This document shows, one piece after another, positions 17,166 to 27,426 of a DNA stretch of 64,000 nt. The notes under the pieces are model-generated. The model was not told the DNA's origin, did not search any database, and saw nothing but the letters and a program-made list of their open reading frames with translations. How positions within the stretch are numbered: position 1 is the first letter of the stretch; each line of letters begins with the position of its first letter. The stretch comes from an uncultured Geobacteraceae bacterium (lineage in GTDB: Bacteria > Desulfobacterota > Desulfuromonadia > Geobacterales > Pseudopelobacteraceae), in NCBI GenBank assembly GCA_903901875.1, contig CAIUSO010000084.1, forward strand, positions 1-64,000, read 5' to 3'. The translations under genes were made by a program, and so were the position numbers.

Positions 17166-20100
17166 TCAAACCAGTAACGTTCTGGATACACGTTCAGGTT
17201 TGCCAAGAAAGTTGCGGAGGGCATCAGCTGCTTGATCGAACTGCCGGTCAAGCAGCGGCAATAATTCTTCTGCATCGTCAAGATTACCCGCTGCAGCAAT
17301 GGCTTCAAGCTTTCCAGCCGTGTTACTGAGCAGTGACAGGGATACATTGCTTGCTGCGCCTTTCAGTTTATGAGCCTTATGCCGCAACTCTTGCATATCT
17401 GCAGAAGTGAGGGCACGATGGATAGCATGCAGGTACTCTTCTTTGGCGTTAAGCAAAATAAGTGCCACTTCATGGGCCACTTTCAGGTCGTTTAGGCTCC
17501 GCTTTACTAACGTATCAGCATCAAAAATAGCTGCGCTCTGATCACCTAGAGTGTTCAGAGGAAGGTCCACCGCCGGTGACAGCCAATGGTGAAGGACATT
17601 CTGCAGCTCTTCAATTTCAAATGGTTTGCCGAGATAATCACTCATACCGGCAGCCAGACATTTTGCCCGGTCACTCTTGAAAGCGCAGGCTGTCATGGCA
17701 ATTATCGGTATAAGATGATTTCGTACTGAAGAGAGCGGATCGCGGATTATGGCGGTTGCTTCAAGCCCGCCCATCAACGGCATCATGCAATCCATAAGCA
17801 CGATGTCGTAGTCCCGGCATGCCAATGCCTCAATGGCCAAAATACCGTTTTCAACCATATCCACCTTATGGCCGAGCAGTTTCAGGTATTGCTTGGCCAC
17901 GACCTGATTAATTAGGTCGTCCTCAGCCAGCAGTATTCTACCGTCTGACAGCCGTGGGCCATACACGGGAATTGTAGGCGTTTTTGCCTCTGTAATATGA
18001 CAGGCTTCCTCTTCAGTTGCCTTAGATACAACAACGGTAAAGGTGAAATCAGAGCCCTTTCCCACTTCGCTCGTTACAGTAATCGTCCCCCCCATCATAT
18101 CCACAAGTTCCCTGCAGATTGCCAAGCCGAGTCCGGTACCGCCGAATCGTCTGGTTGTCGAGCCATCAGCCTGCACAAAAGGTCTGAAAATAATCCCCTG
18201 AGTATCTTCAGTAATGCCAATGCCGCTGTCACTGACGGTCACGTGCATGATACACAGATGCTCATCTTCATGCTCATTTCGTACATGCAGTTGAATAGTG
18301 CCGAAGGAAGAAAATTTAATGGCGTTGCCGATCAGATTGGTTATGACCTGGCGAATACGTGTCGGATCACCTTTTAATATTTTCGGCAGAGTGTCATCTA
18401 TGGATGCTTTCAGCTCAAGTCCCTTTTTTAGTGCCAACATAGAGAGCAGATTGATCGTATCGTCAACAAGTGCCCGCAGATCGAAGGGAGTGGACTCAAG
18501 CTTAATCTGTTTGGCCTCGATCTTGGCTATATCCAGAATGTCATTGAGTAGCTCTATCAGAACTGTACCGCTGGAACGTATCGCCCCCGCGTAATCCCGC
18601 TGCGTATCATCAAGATTGGTGGTAAAGAGCAGGTTGGTCATGCCGAGAACGCCATTCATCGGGGTGCGGATTTCATGACTCATATTAGCCAGAAATTGGC
18701 TCTTAGCAATGTTGGCAGATTCAGCCTGCTCCCGTGCAATCTTGAGCATACGATTACTGGCCAGAATATTTTGCTCTGCCAGAACGCGCTCGCTTATATC
18801 TCGCACAACCGCCTGGAGCAGTAATTCACCACCAAGTTTTATACTGTTAAGGCCAACTTCAGCAGCAAAAGGAACCCCGTCATAGTGTGAGTGCTGCCAC
18901 TCAAAGAACTGCGGCACTCCGGCTAACGCGGCATCTATTTTTTCCAGAGACTTTGATATTGAGCTTTGCCCGTCAGCTTGAAGTTGTGGTGAAAGCCTGG
19001 ACGGAGATTGCCCTATAATCTGTTCTCTCGAACAGCAAAACATCTGCAGTGTTTTGGCATTGCAGTCTATTATTTCATCGTTTTTCATAATGAAGATGGC
19101 ATCATTGGCATTTTCGAAAATTGTCCTGAATTTAATCTCTCTTTCAAGCAGAGCCTCATGAATTTCGGCGGATAAAATTACCTGCGAGGTGTAGTTGGCG
19201 AGATCGACGAGAAGCCCTGTTTCGATAGCACTAACAACCTGTTTACTGAACAGCGCCAAAACACCGATTGGTGTTCCATTAGCCGCGCGAATCCTGAATC
19301 CGGCAAAGGAAACCAGGCCCAAGGCATTTGCCCACTCATGGTTGTGAACTTTGGGGTCGTGGGTAACATCGTTTGTGATAAACTTGGACTCCGTACCGGA
19401 GGCTATCCGGCCTATCTTATAACAACCAAATGGAACCCTGCCATGGGTACCATCAATAGTGGTATAGCGTCCTGAACTGGCTGCCAGGTGAAGACAGCGT
19501 GATTTGTCACAGCACGCGTCTGATCCTTTAACTAATAGGGCATTCTTACAGCCGCTTTCACACAGATCCCCCTCCTTGACATGCCAGATCCGGGCAAAAT
19601 CTGCACCAAAGATAGCCACGATGCCATCAGTGATAATGGTAAGCTTCTCTTTAAGGCTCATGGTGGCAATGAGGCACTCTTTGAGAGCCCCTAACTCCGC
19701 AATCTGCGTTTCAAAACGTCTGCGTTGGGTGATATCGCGATTACTCCCCCTCGTACCCAAAAAAACGCCCTGTTTGCCATAGACCGGGCTACAGACGTGC
19801 TCGATCCAGCAGATTTCGCCATCCGCTCTGATGATACGAAATTCTACTTCCGCACACCTGCTGGCTTCTGCATACTCATTCCGGTGCTGAAGATATGTTT
19901 GCCGGTCATCGGGATGAATGATCTGGAGCATAAACTCCGGGTCGTCGAGAAATGTACCGGGGTCATAGCCGGTTACTTTGCGGCAGGAGAGAGAGTTATA
20001 GTTAAATGCGCCACTCGGTGCCAACCAGAACTCCCAATCAGAGGTGTTGTCCGCAACAATGCGAAACTTCTGCTCTTCAAGCCGGCGTTCGGTAATGTCA

Positions 20101-20636
20101 GTAAGTGCTACGAGGCACTCCTGTTCTGAACCATTCATATGAGCTTCCAACCGGACAACAAGAAAGGGTCCACTGATTCCCTCCCTCACCAGGCTCAGTT
20201 CACAAACCTGCATTCCCGGCCGATCCGAAAAGACAGTCTTTAGAAAGTCAATAAATGTAGCTTTATCCTCATCAGCAACCCAGTGGATAAACGGTAGTTC
20301 GCTCATTCTGGAGCGCACCTGGCCGAGAATGCTCGCCCCTCTTAAATTACATTTAAGGACAATGCCGAATCGATCAAAGGTGAAGTAGCCGACCGGAGCA
20401 AAGTCGTACAACAATGTGTACTGCTTCAGTAACAGTTCCTGACTATGAAAGTATCTCTCCAGTTCGTCGTTCTGCATTTGAAGCTCAATCTGATGAATCT
20501 GCAGTTCATGTAACAGCTTCTGCGTATCCATCTTTTCAGAGAAAGCGGCTTCTGGAGTAATTAGTTTGGCAACCTTCTTCTCTGCTCTCCTGCGCAATCT
20601 CTGATCTACCGTTGCAGGCAGATGTATTATATTCAT
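17166..20636 (-). CDS. Hybrid histidine kinase (PASx2-GAF-PAS-HisKA-HATPase-REC-HPt)
   Basis: Soluble kinase of about 1156 aa. An N-terminal coil and two PAS domains come first, then a GAF domain containing a cysteine cluster ([10 protein letters not shown]...DACCDKSRC) and a third PAS. HisKA ([11 protein letters not shown]) and HATPase ([15 protein letters not shown]) follow. The receiver has [11 protein letters not shown] (D kept, MDG changed to MGG), and a C-terminal HPt domain carries [10 protein letters not shown]. All four relay modules are therefore in one chain. A GTG start at 20696 directly abuts the stop of the upstream small gene; ATG 20636 with GGGGG upstream seems better. No transmembrane segment is seen. 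Confidence 0.88.
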   Translation of the reverse strand: MNIIHLPATVDQRLRRRAEKKVAKLITPEAAFSEKMDTQKLLHELQIHQIELQMQNDELERYFHSQELLLKQYTLLYDFAPVGYFTFDRFGIVLKCNLRGASILGQVRSRMSELPFIHWVADEDKATFIDFLKTVFSDRPGMQVCELSLVREGISGPFLVVRLEAHMNGSEQECLVALTDITERRLEEQKFRIVADNTSDWEFWLAPSGAFNYNSLSCRKVTGYDPGTFLDDPEFMLQIIHPDDRQTYLQHRNEYAEASRCAEVEFRIIRADGEICWIEHVCSPVYGKQGVFLGTRGSNRDITQRRRFETQIAELGALKECLIATMSLKEKLTIITDGIVAIFGADFARIWHVKEGDLCESGCKNALLVKGSDACCDKSRCLHLAASSGRYTTIDGTHGRVPFGCYKIGRIASGTESKFITNDVTHDPKVHNHEWANALGLVSFAGFRIRAANGTPIGVLALFSKQVVSAIETGLLVDLANYTSQVILSAEIHEALLEREIKFRTIFENANDAIFIMKNDEIIDCNAKTLQMFCCSREQIIGQSPSRLSPQLQADGQSSISKSLEKIDAALAGVPQFFEWQHSHYDGVPFAAEVGLNSIKLGGELLLQAVVRDISERVLAEQNILASNRMLKIAREQAESANIAKSQFLANMSHEIRTPMNGVLGMTNLLFTTNLDDTQRDYAGAIRSSGTVLIELLNDILDIAKIEAKQIKLESTPFDLRALVDDTINLLSMLALKKGLELKASIDDTLPKILKGDPTRIRQVITNLIGNAIKFSSFGTIQLHVRNEHEDEHLCIMHVTVSDSGIGITEDTQGIIFRPFVQADGSTTRRFGGTGLGLAICRELVDMMGGTITVTSEVGKGSDFTFTVVVSKATEEEACHITEAKTPTIPVYGPRLSDGRILLAEDDLINQVVAKQYLKLLGHKVDMVENGILAIEALACRDYDIVLMDCMMPLMGGLEATAIIRDPLSSVRNHLIPIIAMTACAFKSDRAKCLAAGMSDYLGKPFEIEELQNVLHHWLSPAVDLPLNTLGDQSAAIFDADTLVKRSLNDLKVAHEVALILLNAKEEYLHAIHRALTSADMQELRHKAHKLKGAASNVSLSLLSNTAGKLEAIAAAGNLDDAEELLPLLDRQFDQAADALRNFLGKPERVSRTLLV

Positions 20637-20696
20637 GTACGCCCCCGGCGTGCGCTGGTCGTCATTTGAAGAACGATTGATTTTCAATTTGGACAC

Positions 20697-20936
20697 CTAC
20701 TTTAACGACACGGAATCATCTTGCTCGAACCAAGGGTATATTGTTGCAATACATTCCGGGCAAATCCCGTGACTGGATTGATTGTTACGGCTATTTTTTG
20801 CACTATCTGCGACGTAGCTCCAGAGGCCATCGTTGTTGCGGATTCTTTTACAACTTGCGCAGATGCAGGTGATAACGTGCAGGGCAACAACCTTTTCACC
20901 ATTTTTCATTGCTTCCTCATTGATCGACATTGTCAT
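20697..20936 (-). CDS. Small CxxC...CxxC protein of the sensor-kinase tail type
   Basis: 79 aa from ATG 20936 (GGAAGGG upstream). It has ICASCKRIRNNDGLWSYV then HGICPECIATIYPW. The same pair of motifs is often found as the C-terminal tail of PAS or receiver proteins in delta-proteobacteria (CxxCKKIRDD...SHGICPxC), probably a zinc or redox site. Here it is free-standing, and its stop touches the possible GTG of the hybrid kinase, so they are likely cotranscribed. It may supply this module in trans; function unknown. Confidence 0.7.
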   Translation of the reverse strand: MTMSINEEAMKNGEKVVALHVITCICASCKRIRNNDGLWSYVADSAKNSRNNQSSHGICPECIATIYPWFEQDDSVSLK

Positions 20937-21177
20937 GGCATGTTCCCTTCCTGTGTGGAAGATGTATTGTGCTAAAATAGAATTACACGATGCATGCCAA
21001 CATTCTTTTTTTAAAATACTCATAATGTCAAATGGTTGTATTATTACTCTGATAGATGAGAAGTAAATATTTCAAGTTTAATATCTGGATGAACCGTTGG
21101 TTTAGCCCGTAGATCTCAGATATATAAGCTAGTTAGCGCAGAAATATTTTTTTACCGAGAGGTTAAAAATTTGTACT

Positions 21178-22638
21178 TCAGGTGGTTGGCTTAGAGAGAA
21201 CCTTGGATTTCGTGGTTTTTACCGGGGAACCGCTACTTTTTATTCTATTCGAAATGGTTTGGCGGGTTATGCCAAGCATATCAGCCGCTACATTCAGGTT
21301 GCCTGCCGAGCGAAGCAACGCTTCATCTATAAGATAACTCTGGATCTCATGGAAGGTGGGAAAATGACCAAAAATGGCGTCAATTTCATGCAGAATGTTA
21401 TTGGACAAGGGCACTTCGCCTAAAACCGTGGTTACTCCTCCAGCACTACCTCCGAAGGATTGGGCCGTCAGATCTGCTTCGGAATTGCGTGCCACAGCAT
21501 CAAATATCATTGCTTTCAACTCACGGATGTTTCCAGGGAAACAGCACCCAAGCAAATATGAGGTTGCACTTACCGTTACAGAGGGCGGTTTCTTGTGATA
21601 GGCTTGCGCTGCCTCTTGTAGAAAATGTTCGAGCAGGAGTGGAATATCTTCGTAACGGTCCCGTAATGGCGGGATATGGATCTCATGGATGCATAGCCGG
21701 TAATAAAGATCCTTCCGGAACTGTTTTTCCGTTACGCGCTCTCGCAGGTTCTGATTGGTTACCGCCACGACGCGCGCAGTGGTTTTGTGCAGTCTGTCAG
21801 AGCCGATCGGATAGTATTCACCTTCCTGCAATAGTCTGAGTAGCTTGATTTGAGACCTCTCGTCCATATCTCCGATTTCGTCAAGAATGAGGGTGCCGCC
21901 AGCAGCACGTGCAACCAATCCTTCACGCGCACTTTCAGCACCGGTGAAGGCTCCTTTTGTATGACCAAAGAGTGTGTCAGAAAAAGTTGCATCATCGAGC
22001 CCGGCCACATTGATGCAGATCATCTGACCGGCAACGCAGCTCAAACGATGGAGCGCATGTGCCACGAGTTCCTTGCCCACCCCTGTTTCTCCGGTGATCA
22101 GGATCGGCTGTGTTGAGCAGGCGACTACCTCTGTGTACTGAAATAGTGCACGCATCTTGCTACTGCGGGTCTTGATCGCTTCGAAGGCAATCGGGTAATC
22201 AATTGTATTCTCAAGCATTCTTCTTTTGAGGGACAACAGATCGCTTTGCATGGCACAGGAAGCCAGAATGTTGGTGACGCAGGCAATTAACCGGCTGACC
22301 TCAAATGGCTTACTCAGGTAGTCGTTTGCACCAAGTTTCATGCACTCCACGGCTTTACCAAGATCGTCAGCACCCGAGACAACTACCACCTGAATGTAGG
22401 GGTAATCGCAACGAATGGCACTGAGTAGTTCGTAGCCAGACAAATAAGGCATAACCAGATCAAGCAGCACCAACGCAGCGCCATGTTCCTTTAGAAAGGG
22501 TAATACCTGGCGGCTATCTGAAATAGTGTGTACGTTTTTTACACCAGCTCTTCGCAGGGTGAGTGCCAGTATGGTACAACCGGTTTCGTCGTCATCTACC
22601 AGCAACACCTGTGAATGTGTAGAGCGTGACTCAAGCAT
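21178..22638 (-). CDS. Sigma-54-dependent response regulator (NtrC family)
   Basis: 486 aa. Receiver domain with the acidic pocket at residues 15-17 (VDDDE), phospho-acceptor D60 (LLDLVMP) and KPF; AAA+ sigma-54 activation domain with Walker A GETGVGKE, the sigma-54-contacting loop GAFTGA and Walker B LILDEIGD; and a Fis-type helix-turn-helix (AADMLGITRQTISNRIK). It should activate sigma-54 promoters when phosphorylated. A perfect -24/-12 promoter and a weak copy of the shared palindrome lie upstream, so autoregulation is likely. Neighbouring kinases at 22905 and 23699 are candidate partners. Confidence 0.92.
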   Translation of the reverse strand: MLESRSTHSQVLLVDDDETGCTILALTLRRAGVKNVHTISDSRQVLPFLKEHGAALVLLDLVMPYLSGYELLSAIRCDYPYIQVVVVSGADDLGKAVECMKLGANDYLSKPFEVSRLIACVTNILASCAMQSDLLSLKRRMLENTIDYPIAFEAIKTRSSKMRALFQYTEVVACSTQPILITGETGVGKELVAHALHRLSCVAGQMICINVAGLDDATFSDTLFGHTKGAFTGAESAREGLVARAAGGTLILDEIGDMDERSQIKLLRLLQEGEYYPIGSDRLHKTTARVVAVTNQNLRERVTEKQFRKDLYYRLCIHEIHIPPLRDRYEDIPLLLEHFLQEAAQAYHKKPPSVTVSATSYLLGCCFPGNIRELKAMIFDAVARNSEADLTAQSFGGSAGGVTTVLGEVPLSNNILHEIDAIFGHFPTFHEIQSYLIDEALLRSAGNLNVAADMLGITRQTISNRIKSSGSPVKTTKSKVLSKPTT

Positions 22639-22723
22639 GCGTTTCTACTCCAAGGCAAATTGCTGATTTACCTGCAACGTGCCGATAAGGTGCTTGGATA
22701 AAAATTAAATTTATTTTTTACAG

Positions 22724-22739
22724 AGCAATTCCTGTGCCA
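22724..22739 (-). promoter_or_regulatory. Sigma-54 promoter of the response regulator
   Basis: TGGCAC-N5-TTGCT on the minus strand, full consensus, 86 bp before the start codon at 22638. Confidence 0.75.
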
Positions 22740-22823
22740 TATATTTGTTTTGTGGTACCATCATGAAACTATTGTATTTAAAAGGAAACCCTTGGTGGGG
22801 TTACAGAATCAGGGAAGTGGTAC

Positions 22824-22839
22824 CTGTCAGATACGACAT
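22824..22839. promoter_or_regulatory. Weak palindromic site upstream of the response regulator
   Basis: CTGTCA-GATA-CGACAT: one perfect half, the other 4 of 6, 84 bp upstream of the -24 element. This is the right place for an enhancer. Confidence 0.4.
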
Positions 22840-22904
22840 ATGTTACTAATGCATGAGGGACGGTTTTGGTTCAAATAACAAAAAGAAACGTCTGATAATA
22901 GGTA

Positions 22905-23702
22905 TCACCTCGTTGTGGTCGGCAAAGGCAGCGAGATACTCACGCAGGTTCCTTGGCCGGGCTCTGAATCAATAAGCATACGACCGCCATGGTTGTGGAT
23001 GATCTGGTTCGTAACGGTCAAACCGATTCCCATGCAGCAACGCTCCTGCCATGTGGTGAAATATGGTTCGAGGATTTCCAGCAAAATTTCCGGGGATATA
23101 CCACTTCCTTCATCCTTTATAGATAGTTGGACACTGTCCGTTGCTCGCTCGTATCGCGTGGAGAGAGTGACCGCACAGTTTTGACCAGGCAGAGAGAAAA
23201 GAGCGTTCATCAACAGATTGAGAATAGCCTGCAGTATGTGCTGGGCATTACCGGGTAATGTTGGCACGTTTGCATCGAGATCAAGAGTTAAGTCGCGCGT
23301 ATAATTGGCTATTCGATGGTGTGCGATAGAGACGGCATATGAAATGAGCCAATTGAGATCTACCCCGTACTGCTTGGTAGTGGCACCTCTCCCCGTAAAC
23401 TCTGAAAGCCATGATACATACGTAGAAAGCTTGAGTGCAGAGTCGCTAATACCTTGTATTAGCAGTGGTATGCTTTCAGTAATAGTGCTGTATTCTCCGG
23501 AGCCGTCCATCGTCAAATGTTCCGGTTCTGCAATAAAAGTCCTAATATCTTGAAAATATCCCTTCAGTAGCTCATTGGCCATCTGAATGGAATTAAGCGG
23601 GTTATTGAACATATGGTTGAATTCATCAAGAAAAAAAACTTGATTATTAACCCGGTTAAGTTTTATGAGATGCTCAAAAGAAGATGTCAAATCGCCGGTC
23701 AT
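22905..23702 (-). CDS. Small soluble histidine kinase
   Basis: 265 aa from ATG 23702, which overlaps the upstream kinase stop (ATGA). The H-box DEFNHMFNNPLNSIQ (H30) lies at the very N-terminus, followed by a HATPase domain with N box LLMNALFSL, DEGSGISPE and MGIGLTVTN. There is no sensor domain. It is probably a dedicated partner for the overlapping hybrid kinase or for the sigma-54 regulator 267 bp downstream. AAGGA precedes the start by 8 nt. Confidence 0.88.
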   Translation of the reverse strand: MTGDLTSSFEHLIKLNRVNNQVFFLDEFNHMFNNPLNSIQMANELLKGYFQDIRTFIAEPEHLTMDGSGEYSTITESIPLLIQGISDSALKLSTYVSWLSEFTGRGATTKQYGVDLNWLISYAVSIAHHRIANYTRDLTLDLDANVPTLPGNAQHILQAILNLLMNALFSLPGQNCAVTLSTRYERATDSVQLSIKDEGSGISPEILLEILEPYFTTWQERCCMGIGLTVTNQIIHNHGGRMLIDSEPGQGTCVSISLPLPTTTR

Positions 23703-26700
23703 ATAATTTTTCCTTCCTTTGTTGGCCCTTGACCACACAGCTTTTCTATCTGTCCGAACAACTCTTCCAAATTAACAGGCTTTGAAACATAATTGTTAAT
23801 TCCTGCAGCCAGAAAATGTTCGCGGTCTTCAGCAAAAGCGTGGGCAGTCATGGCGATGATCGGAATGAGCGGGTTGATACCATCCCGCTCACCTGAACGG
23901 ATGATTCTCGCCACCTGCATCCCATCTATCTCTGGCATGGAAATATCGGTCAACACAATATCAAATTCCTCCTTCAGTAATGACTCGAGAAGTTTGGCAC
24001 CGTTTTCTACTGCTGTCACCTTGTAGCCTCTCCGTTGAAGCAATTTCTGGGTAACAGTCCTTCCAAACAGGTCGTCATCCGCAAGGAGAATGTTTCGAAA
24101 AGGAACTTGAATGTGGCTATTCGCTTGGACTCTGGATGTTGCCGGGAGTGGGCAGATGGCAACCGGCAACATAACGGTAAAGGCAGAACCAGCACCCGTC
24201 ACACTTGAAGCGGCAATGCTACCTCCCATCAAAGCAAGCAGCTGTCTACATATGGGCAGGCCCAATCCAGTCCCTGTCGTGGTCCGCGTATTGAAATCCT
24301 CAATCTGGGTAAAGTTGTCGAAAATACTCTCAAGTTTGTCGATAGGAATGCCTATGCCGGTATTACTGACGACTATGCAGAGCAGTCCCTTCTGCGAAAT
24401 ATGAGAGGCGGACGGTGTTTGTTCACGAGTAATTTTCAGCGTGACTCCCCCATGCTTGGTAAACTTTATGGCGTTACTGAGCAGGTTGGCGATAATTTGG
24501 CGCAAACGCTGCTGGTCGGCTTCAATGTATTCAGGCAGGTTGCTTGCTAGTTCAAGGGAGAGGTCGAGTCCCCCCCGTTTTGCTGCGGATGAGAACATTC
24601 GCACCAGTTGTTTACTCAGCAAAGACACTGAGAACACCTCGTTAAGCAGAACAAGTTTTCCGGCCTCAATTTTGGCAAGATCGAGAATGTCGTTAATTAT
24701 CTGGAGCAGCATCTGGGAGGCAAACTTGCAGTCGTTCAGGCATTCCAACTGACACGGAGAAGGTTGCATTCCTTCCAATAGATCGATATTTCCCAGTATG
24801 GTTGACAGTGGTGTTCGTATTTCGTGACTCATGGTAGCCAAAAACTGGCTCTTGGCGTAACTAGCGGTTTCAGCTTTAGTTTTTGCTTGCCTTAACTCTT
24901 CTTCCATCAGTTTGCGCTCTGTAATATCGTACGCCGTACCGCTTGTGCCAACAATATGCCCTTTTTCATCGGTTATGAAAAGGGCATTAAACACGAGATG
25001 TATTTCGTTGCCAGTTTTTCCAATATGAGTGGCTTCAAAACTGTTTACTGAATTACCTTTCATTAAACGATCGTGTGCAATCAAACCAGCCGCAGCACCC
25101 TCAAGGGTTTGGAAGCAACTGAATTCCTTGCCGATCATTTCATTAAGTTCGTAGCCAAAAACCTGCTCCCAGGCCAGATTGAGATAGGTATATCTCCCCT
25201 TTGCATCGCATTGCCAGATAAGATCCTGCGACGTCTCTACCAGTGAGTGATAGAGTGATTCCGACTTCTGGAGCGACACTTCAACCAGTTTCCGCTCTTC
25301 GATCTCTGCTAATAATTCCGTGGTGGTCACATCTAACTGGGACGTCCGTTCAAAAATACGAAACTCAAGTGATGCGTTGATCCGCTTGATCTCCATAAGC
25401 TGCTGCCTCAGCGAGTCGGCCATCTCCCTGAAATTATATATCAAGTGATTGGTCTCCTTGATGCCGCTCTCAGGCCAATCGATCTCTGCACATTCACTGT
25501 CCAGCACCAATCTATCGGGAAGTTCGTGTGTCAGTACGCGGAGCTGATCCAGTGTCGTGACAATCTTTTGGCTCAGCAATTCGGCCAGTGCCAGTGCGCC
25601 AAATAAAAGAAAGAATAACAGTGTCAGCTTGCCAGTATAATTGTCGTAAAGTGCCTTCTGAAAAGGAGCAATCGGTATCTCCAAAATCAACTTCCATTCG
25701 GCGAGGCCACCAATAGAGGTTTCCGCAACATAGAACGACTTTTTCCAACGTTCCGAGATCGGAGTATTGGGAGGGACATCGGGCAGCCACTGACTAATGC
25801 CTGTATCAAGACGAATAAACTTTCCTCTGCCACGTTCAAAAGGTTGCAGCATCATTTGATCGGAGCGGTTTGTCATTATGACATTGCCATTTTTGTCCTG
25901 CAGCGTATAGAACAAGGCATTCTCAGCCGTACTCTTGTTGAGTTGCTCACGTAACTGCTCCAGATTCAAGGTGGCTGCGACGTAGCCAGCGTATTCTCCG
26001 CCAATTACAACCGGTGCAAGCATTAAGACTATTGGTTTGGGGATGCCAATCTTGCCAACGACTACCTCCGAGAACATCGGCTTGAGCGTGCGTTTAAGAG
26101 TCGGGATAAATGGACGTTCAATAAAGCTCTTTCCGATGCTACTTTTTTTCAATTCATCACGTGGCGAATTATTGGCGATGATGGTTGCTTCTTTATCCAC
26201 CAGTCCAATTCTCAGAATATTGGCATCCGATTTATATGTCAGCGTCAGAAAAGGTTGTAACTGGTGTGGAGATTTTGATGCCGCCATCTCGGCAAGATTC
26301 AGGATGCTGCTTTTTCTGCTGGTCACCCACGATTCCACATAGTGATGAAGCCGCTGACTGCTCTGAATCAACGAAGAGCGCGCATGACGGTCAATCTCTT
26401 TAAAATCAGTTCTACTGCTGACTGCAAGAACAAGTAACGCCGGGAACAATACAAAGAATGCCAGCAGATTATAGACAATCTCGGAGTATGAGATGAGGGT
26501 TGATCGGGAATTAAGTACATAAACGGTAAATATCAACCGGGCGATTATGACATTGCCGATACCGTTCACCGCCTGCTTGATCATGACTATGAGGGTGTTG
26601 CTGAGCGGGACATGCATCACAAGGTGGTAGAAAAGGTAGACCAGTGGCATTCCAATGAAGAGCCAAAAGAGTGCATCGGCCAGCACCATTCCTTTTTTGA

Positions 26701-27061
26701 GACGCCCCATCAACGCGCCGACAACCGCTACCTCAGCTCCTTGGACAATGATTGCATAGGGGTGATTCCAGAGAAAATACGTATAGCTGGCTATGATGGC
26801 GGCTGCAATTATACCCCTGCTAAGCCCGAGGAATTGTAATGCCAGCATGGCGAAGATGCTGCCGAAAAGGAAATTGATATTGAGGAATATTTCGAAGTTA
26901 TAATAATTGCCAGCCAGGCCGGCGGAAATCAGGGCAATAAAAAGCAGAATATGGTATTTGCTGGATATATCACGATTGACTGATAGTAAGGTTTGCATGA
27001 GGCTCCTGAAATAAGACGCAACTCCGTTTTTTACAGAGTGCAGACCCTTCCAGGAGGGCAA
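23699..27061 (-). CDS. Hybrid histidine kinase with multi-pass N-terminus and Cache-like sensor
   Basis: 1120 aa. About six to seven N-terminal transmembrane helices (residues 35-225, MASE-like), then an extracytoplasmic region of about 280 residues resembling a double Cache sensor (e.g. ILRIGLVDKEATIIANNS), another transmembrane helix, a coil, and one PAS domain. HisKA ([12 protein letters not shown]746), HATPase (NTGIGIP, GTGLGLPI) and a receiver (LTDISMPEIDG) complete it. It senses something outside the membrane and may pass phosphate on through the overlapping small kinase and the sigma-54 regulator. A perfect inverted repeat lies 53 bp upstream. Confidence 0.88.
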   Translation of the reverse strand: MPSWKGLHSVKNGVASYFRSLMQTLLSVNRDISSKYHILLFIALISAGLAGNYYNFEIFLNINFLFGSIFAMLALQFLGLSRGIIAAAIIASYTYFLWNHPYAIIVQGAEVAVVGALMGRLKKGMVLADALFWLFIGMPLVYLFYHLVMHVPLSNTLIVMIKQAVNGIGNVIIARLIFTVYVLNSRSTLISYSEIVYNLLAFFVLFPALLVLAVSSRTDFKEIDRHARSSLIQSSQRLHHYVESWVTSRKSSILNLAEMAASKSPHQLQPFLTLTYKSDANILRIGLVDKEATIIANNSPRDELKKSSIGKSFIERPFIPTLKRTLKPMFSEVVVGKIGIPKPIVLMLAPVVIGGEYAGYVAATLNLEQLREQLNKSTAENALFYTLQDKNGNVIMTNRSDQMMLQPFERGRGKFIRLDTGISQWLPDVPPNTPISERWKKSFYVAETSIGGLAEWKLILEIPIAPFQKALYDNYTGKLTLLFFLLFGALALAELLSQKIVTTLDQLRVLTHELPDRLVLDSECAEIDWPESGIKETNHLIYNFREMADSLRQQLMEIKRINASLEFRIFERTSQLDVTTTELLAEIEERKLVEVSLQKSESLYHSLVETSQDLIWQCDAKGRYTYLNLAWEQVFGYELNEMIGKEFSCFQTLEGAAAGLIAHDRLMKGNSVNSFEATHIGKTGNEIHLVFNALFITDEKGHIVGTSGTAYDITERKLMEEELRQAKTKAETASYAKSQFLATMSHEIRTPLSTILGNIDLLEGMQPSPCQLECLNDCKFASQMLLQIINDILDLAKIEAGKLVLLNEVFSVSLLSKQLVRMFSSAAKRGGLDLSLELASNLPEYIEADQQRLRQIIANLLSNAIKFTKHGGVTLKITREQTPSASHISQKGLLCIVVSNTGIGIPIDKLESIFDNFTQIEDFNTRTTTGTGLGLPICRQLLALMGGSIAASSVTGAGSAFTVMLPVAICPLPATSRVQANSHIQVPFRNILLADDDLFGRTVTQKLLQRRGYKVTAVENGAKLLESLLKEEFDIVLTDISMPEIDGMQVARIIRSGERDGINPLIPIIAMTAHAFAEDREHFLAAGINNYVSKPVNLEELFGQIEKLCGQGPTKEGKII

Positions 27062-27113
27062 TCCGCCGAGTTTTTCTTGAGGATACCAGACAATTAAGCA
27101 AAGTCAAGTATAG

Positions 27114-27143
27114 CAACATTAATGAATCGGTATATTAATGTTG
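27114..27143. promoter_or_regulatory. Perfect 10-bp inverted repeat, possible operator
   Basis: CAACATTAAT and ATTAATGTTG separated by 10 bp, 53 bp upstream of the hybrid kinase start. Symmetry and position suggest a repressor or activator site; no family is assigned. Confidence 0.45.
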
Positions 27144-27160
27144 GAGGGGACATTTAACTA

Positions 27161-27313
27161 TTAGTTACTAAAGAATTTAAGCCTATCAACAATCTCCTTA
27201 GCTCGACTGTTATAAAATGCCAAAGTAACTTGCTTGTCATAATCCACCGTGAAGGTTTGAAAATCGGCGTTACCATAATTAGCTTCTTTTATAGCGAATT
27301 TATTAAAGGTTTA
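27161..27313 (-). pseudogene. Possible C-terminal remnant of an unknown gene
   Basis: An open frame without a start codon, ending TAA at 27161, encodes about 48 residues of protein-like composition (e.g. NADFQTFTVDYDKQVT, then SRAKEIVDRLKFF). It opens just after an in-frame stop. No family recognised; it may be a scar of a deleted gene. The rest of 27062-27426 shows only the inverted repeat and a terminator. Confidence 0.35.
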
Positions 27314-27378
27314 CATTTGAACTGATAGTGGACAGATTACGCCGGTTTGGGCGTAGTACCCAATGTAGAGAAAAAATA

Positions 27379-27412
27379 GCGTCAGGCCTCACTTTAAGTG
27401 GGTACCTGACGC
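27379..27412 (-). terminator. Terminator of the lipoprotein gene
   Basis: GCGTCAGG (27379-27386) pairs with CCTGACGC (27405-27412). On the minus strand the stem is followed by TATTTTTT. It lies 15 bp past the stop codon. Confidence 0.85.
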
Positions 27413-27426
27413 CGTTACTCTCTGAT

